The position numbers and the translations under genes were made by a program. From Bacteroides cellulosilyticus (GTDB lineage: Bacteria > Bacteroidota > Bacteroidia > Bacteroidales > Bacteroidaceae): 64,000 nucleotides of DNA. This document shows positions 60,796-64,000 of this stretch, one piece after another (position 1 is the first letter of the stretch; each line of letters begins with the position of its first letter). Under the pieces are notes generated by a model. The model was not told the origin of the DNA. It made no database searches and saw only the letters and a program-made list of their open reading frames with translations. The stretch is from positions 4,216,501-4,280,500 of the forward strand of contig NZ_CP081903.1 in the NCBI RefSeq assembly GCF_020091405.1. Direction: 5' to 3'.

Positions 60796-61914
60796 ATGAA
60801 AAAGTTTTTTTATTTGTCGGCTCTTTCATTGGGCATGATGTGTTCCATTACGGCTTGTAGTGATGATGACACTACGACTATAGACGCTAAAAATCTTGAC
60901 TATACGGCAGAGAATGCAAGTAGTTGGGGAAATTACATGCGAGTAGTTGCACAATTGTTGGTGAATGATGCTACTGCTCTTTATGATGACTGGGCGGTTA
61001 AATACAATGAAGGTGGAAGCTATGCAGATTTCTTTAAGAATCAAGATGCTTTGACGAGTGTTGAGCAGTTGATTGACGGCTGTGTAGACATTGCCAATGA
61101 AGTAGGTACTGCCAAAATTGGTGACCCTTACGATCTTTTCATACATAATAATGAAGAAAAGGCTTTGTATGCTGTAGAGTCATGGTATAGCTGGCATTCT
61201 CGTGAAGACTATCGTAACAATATCTATTCTATTCGTAATGCTTATTACGGAACACGTACAGGAGCTATTAGCGAGTCATCCCTCTCAAAAGCAGTAGCTG
61301 CAGTAAATGCTAATCTTGATACTGAAGTAAAAAAGGCGATTGATGATGCAGCAGCAGCAATTTGGGCTATCCCGAGTCCTTTCCGCAACAATATCAATAG
61401 TCCGGAAGCAGTAAGTGCTATGGAAGCTTGTGCCACTTTAGAGGGAGTACTCAAGGGAAGTTTGAAGAATTGTATCGAAAGTATTGATAAAACAGTGCTA
61501 GCTGAAGTCGTAAAAAATTATGTGGATGTAGTTGTATTACCTACTTACTCTGATTTGAAAGCGGGAAATCAGGCTCTTTTCGATGCTGTTGAGACATTCC
61601 GTACTTCTCCCAGCAATGCTAACTTCAAGGCTTGCGCCACAGCATGGCTTGCTGCTCGTACACCGTGGGAAACTAGTGAGGCATTCCTTTTTGGTCCGGT
61701 TGCCGACAAAGGTCTTGACCCCAATATGGATAGCTGGCCGCTTGACCAGGATGGTATCGTACAGATCCTGACGTCCGGTAACTATTCAGACTTAAACTGG
61801 GATGGTGACTATGATGAAGAAGATGATAAAATTGCCGGTGCACAAGCTTTGCGTGGTTACCACACTTTGGAATATTTGATCTTCAAAGATGGTGAAGCCC
61901 GTACCATTCAGTAA
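60796..61914 (+). CDS. Imelysin-like lipoprotein (peptidase M75 family)
   Basis: A 372-residue lipoprotein (MKKFFYLSALSLGMMCSITAC) with the all-helical double four-helix fold of imelysins. The conserved GxHxxE is ALRGYHTLEYLIFKDGEART near the C terminus. Other family wording includes AWLAARTPWETSEAFLFGPV and NMDSWPLDQDGIVQIL. Imelysins were described as iron-regulated outer-membrane proteins (IrpA, EfeO relatives), and most lack proteolysis; they are thought to bind metal or haem-like ligands. It follows the porin-like gene by 40 bp, and a terminator lies after it. The DHOR gene is next. Confidence 0.85.
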   Translation: MKKFFYLSALSLGMMCSITACSDDDTTTIDAKNLDYTAENASSWGNYMRVVAQLLVNDATALYDDWAVKYNEGGSYADFFKNQDALTSVEQLIDGCVDIANEVGTAKIGDPYDLFIHNNEEKALYAVESWYSWHSREDYRNNIYSIRNAYYGTRTGAISESSLSKAVAAVNANLDTEVKKAIDDAAAAIWAIPSPFRNNINSPEAVSAMEACATLEGVLKGSLKNCIESIDKTVLAEVVKNYVDVVVLPTYSDLKAGNQALFDAVETFRTSPSNANFKACATAWLAARTPWETSEAFLFGPVADKGLDPNMDSWPLDQDGIVQILTSGNYSDLNWDGDYDEEDDKIAGAQALRGYHTLEYLIFKDGEARTIQ

Positions 61915-61942
61915 GATTTTTACTTGTTAGAAATAAGATTTT

Positions 61943-61981
61943 GCGGAAACAGCGGGATAATGAATATTCTGTTGTTTCCGC
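61943..61981 (+). terminator. Terminator-like hairpin after the imelysin gene
   Basis: GCGGAAACA pairs with TGTTTCCGC around a 21-base loop, 29 bp after the stop codon. There is no clear T-run, so partial read-through into the DHOR gene is possible. Confidence 0.6.
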
Positions 61982-62042
61982 AACATCTGCGTTAAAAAGA
62001 TAAATGTTAGTTACGTATTTTGCAATAATAATTCAATAACGA

Positions 62043-63476
62043 ATGAATGGCTTATTAAAATACTCATTTCCAATCTGTTTTTCGCTTCTGGCATTGTTTG
62101 CTTGCGAAAATGATGGAATTGATGTGGATGATATAGAAGTACCTGCCGGCTTTGCCCTCTCTGCCGGTACTGCTACCAACTTCCTGACTTCCTCTTATGC
62201 TTATGACAGGTCGGCTGACTGGATAACAGGAGCATACGATAAACGTTTCACCCGTGGTGACAAATTGTATGATGATATCCGCACCAGTAGTAATGGAATA
62301 GGTGGAGGACTGGGACCGGTTTATGCCGGTTATTCTTGTGGTAGCTGTCACCGAAATGCCGGACGTACGCAACCTACCTTGTGGAGCGAAGGTGGTTCCG
62401 GTAGCTCCGGCTTTTCGTCTATGTTGGTTTATATTAGTCGTAAGAATGGAGCTTTCTTTCAGGATTATGGACGTGTGCTTCATGATCAGGCTATTTATGG
62501 TGTGAAGCCCGAGGGAAAACTGAAAGTGGAATATACCTATGAGACTTTCCAATTCCCTGATGGTGAGACGTATGAACTCTGCAAACCCAATTATTCTATT
62601 TATGAATGGTATGCGGACAGCGTCAAACCCGAAGACCTGTTCTGTACGGTGCGTATTCCTTTGCGCCACGTAGGTATGGGACAAATGATGGCGCTCGATC
62701 CCACTGAAATTGAAGCTTTGGCTGCTAAAAGTAATTATCCGGAATATGGTATCAGTGGCCGTTGCAACTATATCTCCGAGAGAGGAGTGAGAAGTTTAGG
62801 CTTGTCCGGTAATAAAGCACAGCATGCCGACCTGACAGTGGAACTTGGTTTCTCCAGCGATATGGGAGTTACGAACAGCCGCTATCCCGAAGAAATCTGT
62901 GAAGGACAGGCACAAGTAAATCAAGGCAGTATGATGGGACTTTCTTATGCTCAATTGGATGTATCTACGGAAGAAATGGAGAATGTAGACCTCTACATGC
63001 AGAGCCTTAGTGTTCCGGCACGTCGCAATGTGAATAATGAACAAGTAATCAAGGGTGAGCAGAATTTTTATAAGGCGAAGTGCCATCTCTGCCATGTAAC
63101 CACCTTGCACACAAAACCACGTGGTTCTGTACTGTTGAACGGAACTCGCCTTCCCTGGCTGGGTAGTCAGACAATTCATCCATATTCGGACTTCTTGCTT
63201 CATGACATGGGCTCTGAAATTATGGGCGTAGGACTGAATGATAACTACGTAAGCGGTTTGGCCCGTGGCAACGAATGGCGTACGACTCCGCTTTGGGGTA
63301 TCGGATTGCAGGAAACTGTGAATGGTCATACTTACTTCCTGCACGATGGACGCGCCCGCAACTATGTTGAGGCTATCATGTGGCACGGTGGTGAAGGTGA
63401 AGCATCGAAGAATCTCTTCAAAAAGATGAGTAAAGAAGATCGTGATGCTTTGGTCGCATTCCTGAAATCATTATAA
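62043..63476 (+). CDS. Di-haem oxidoreductase (DHOR/DUF1111) lipoprotein
   Basis: A 477-residue protein with lipoprotein signal ending LLALFAC. Two c-type haem sites are visible: CGSCHRNAGRTQPT (about 99) and CHLCHVTTLHTKPR (about 345). The family phrases GGGLGPVYAGYSCGSCH, PIPLRHVGMGQMMALDPTE-like RIPLRHVGMGQMMALDPTE, and HDGRARNYVEAIMWHGGEGE are clear. DHOR proteins (putative thiol oxidoreductases, related to di-haem peroxidases) are regularly encoded next to imelysins. Haem attachment would need the cytochrome c assembly genes at 47.6-49.6 kb or others elsewhere. The electron partner is unknown. A second porin gene starts 45 bp downstream. Confidence 0.85.
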   Translation: MNGLLKYSFPICFSLLALFACENDGIDVDDIEVPAGFALSAGTATNFLTSSYAYDRSADWITGAYDKRFTRGDKLYDDIRTSSNGIGGGLGPVYAGYSCGSCHRNAGRTQPTLWSEGGSGSSGFSSMLVYISRKNGAFFQDYGRVLHDQAIYGVKPEGKLKVEYTYETFQFPDGETYELCKPNYSIYEWYADSVKPEDLFCTVRIPLRHVGMGQMMALDPTEIEALAAKSNYPEYGISGRCNYISERGVRSLGLSGNKAQHADLTVELGFSSDMGVTNSRYPEEICEGQAQVNQGSMMGLSYAQLDVSTEEMENVDLYMQSLSVPARRNVNNEQVIKGEQNFYKAKCHLCHVTTLHTKPRGSVLLNGTRLPWLGSQTIHPYSDFLLHDMGSEIMGVGLNDNYVSGLARGNEWRTTPLWGIGLQETVNGHTYFLHDGRARNYVEAIMWHGGEGEASKNLFKKMSKEDRDALVAFLKSL

Positions 63477-63521
63477 AACAAATAACGAACAATAAAACCA
63501 ATAAGTATTATACAAGCAATT

Positions 63522-64000
63522 ATGAAGAAATTAATTTTAATGGTTGTAATGGCTGCCCTTTCGTTGGCTGCTATGGCACAGCATGAAGAAGATACAGAAA
63601 ACGGTGTAGTGTCACTTGCCGGAAGAGAGGGATTTACGATAGAAACCAAGAAGGGAGACTTTGTATTCAAGCCCTATCTGTTGGTACAGACTTGTGCAAA
63701 TTTCAATTGGTATGATGATGAAGGTCTGGATAAGGCATACAATCAGGATAATGTAGCTAATTCCGGTTTCTCAATTCCCTATGCTGTATTGGGCTTCACT
63801 GGTAAAGCTTTTGGTAAAGTAGCCTTTAATCTTTCTATCAATGCGGCTGCCAGTGGGGGAGCATTGCTTCAACAAGCATGGTTCGATGTACAACTTAAAA
63901 AACAGTTTGCCGTGCGTGTCGGTAAATTCAAAACACCTTTCTCACATGCTTATCTGACGACGTTGGGCGAAACATTGTTGCCGCAGTTGCCAGTATCATT
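63522..64000 (+). CDS. Phosphate-selective porin O/P-like protein (3' end outside window)
   Basis: The first 159 residues of an outer-membrane porin. Signal peptide MKKLILMVVMAALSLAAMAQ is followed by an acidic stretch and EGFTIETKKGDFVFKPYLLV, the first strand of the porin O/P family, in which a TxxGDFxFKPY pattern is usual. FSIPYAVLGFTGKAFGKVAF and FAVRVGKFKTPFSHAYLTTL are further strands; the GKFKTPF phrase is a family hallmark. The gene runs off the window. It follows the DHOR gene by 45 bp and probably belongs to the same unit. Confidence 0.8.
   Translation, partial: MKKLILMVVMAALSLAAMAQHEEDTENGVVSLAGREGFTIETKKGDFVFKPYLLVQTCANFNWYDDEGLDKAYNQDNVANSGFSIPYAVLGFTGKAFGKVAFNLSINAAASGGALLQQAWFDVQLKKQFAVRVGKFKTPFSHAYLTTLGETLLPQLPVS

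Noticed and set aside
62064..62684. 206-codon frame antisense to the di-haem oxidoreductase gene
   Set aside because: The sense gene has two haem motifs and family phrases; the antisense frame has none.

Overview
The window is a Bacteroides-type chromosome segment (order Bacteroidales). The evidence is two complete SusC/SusD polysaccharide-utilisation loci (PULs), promoters of the TAnnTTTG (-7) type, AT-rich leaders without Shine-Dalgarno sequences, a VirE-like primase paired with an HU-like gene, and a nitrite-ammonifying NrfHA system. No rRNA, tRNA or CRISPR array was seen. The species cannot be fixed from the sequence alone.

Layout. 1-6.3 kb: PUL fringe with decay. It holds the end of a GH97 glycosidase, a secreted hydrolase gene broken by an in-frame TGA, a 24-codon inverted remnant of a relative of that hydrolase, a DUF4143 ATPase remnant, a TlpA-like lipoprotein and a GH28-like enzyme. 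6.4-16.9 kb: accessory island. It holds an HTH/coiled-coil gene with a structured leader, an intact AAA/DUF4143 ATPase behind three 33-bp-spaced repeats, a GNAT remnant coupled to an unrecognised 311-aa protein, an IS3-family element with a 42-bp-periodic right end, a second truncated DUF4143 ATPase, and a 3.4-kb VirE-primase/HU module. That module is bounded by 103-bp inverted repeats that fold into covarying hairpins. The island lies between two GH28-like paralogues on the same strand, so it may have entered an older pectin locus.

17.0-30.6 kb (all minus): PUL A. Reading with transcription: membrane-anchored propeller/Y_Y_Y/AraC regulator, ECF sigma factor, IPT-NHL lipoprotein, SusC, SusD, DUF1735/DUF4361 lipoprotein, GH43-like, GH28-like. 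The substrate is probably a pectic glycan. 30.8-45.3 kb (all minus): PUL B. Heparinase II/III-like lyase, the same kind of AraC regulator, ECF sigma factor, SusC, SusD, Big_2 lipoprotein, alginate-lyase-fold (PL38-like) enzyme. The substrate is probably a polyuronate. Both PULs pair an ECF sigma factor that has no visible anti-sigma with a kinase-less one-protein sensor/AraC regulator. They also share an identical 21-bp leader after the sigma gene.

45.4-54.2 kb: nitrite/nitrosative module. It holds nrfH-nrfA, ResB-like and CcsA-like haem assembly genes, an outer-membrane barrel, two Crp/Fnr regulators and hcp. Perfect or near-perfect TGTnAC-type palindromes sit at the same distance from the -7 box of nrfH and hcp, which points to one shared Crp/Fnr activator.

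54.3-58.8 kb: a TetR regulator and a heterodimeric ABC exporter, with five 22-bp tandem repeats between them. 58.9-64.0 kb: small membrane protein, porin-like protein, imelysin lipoprotein, di-haem oxidoreductase (DHOR) and the start of a second porin. The first two genes share a 12-bp promoter element at identical spacing. The set resembles an envelope metal or redox system.
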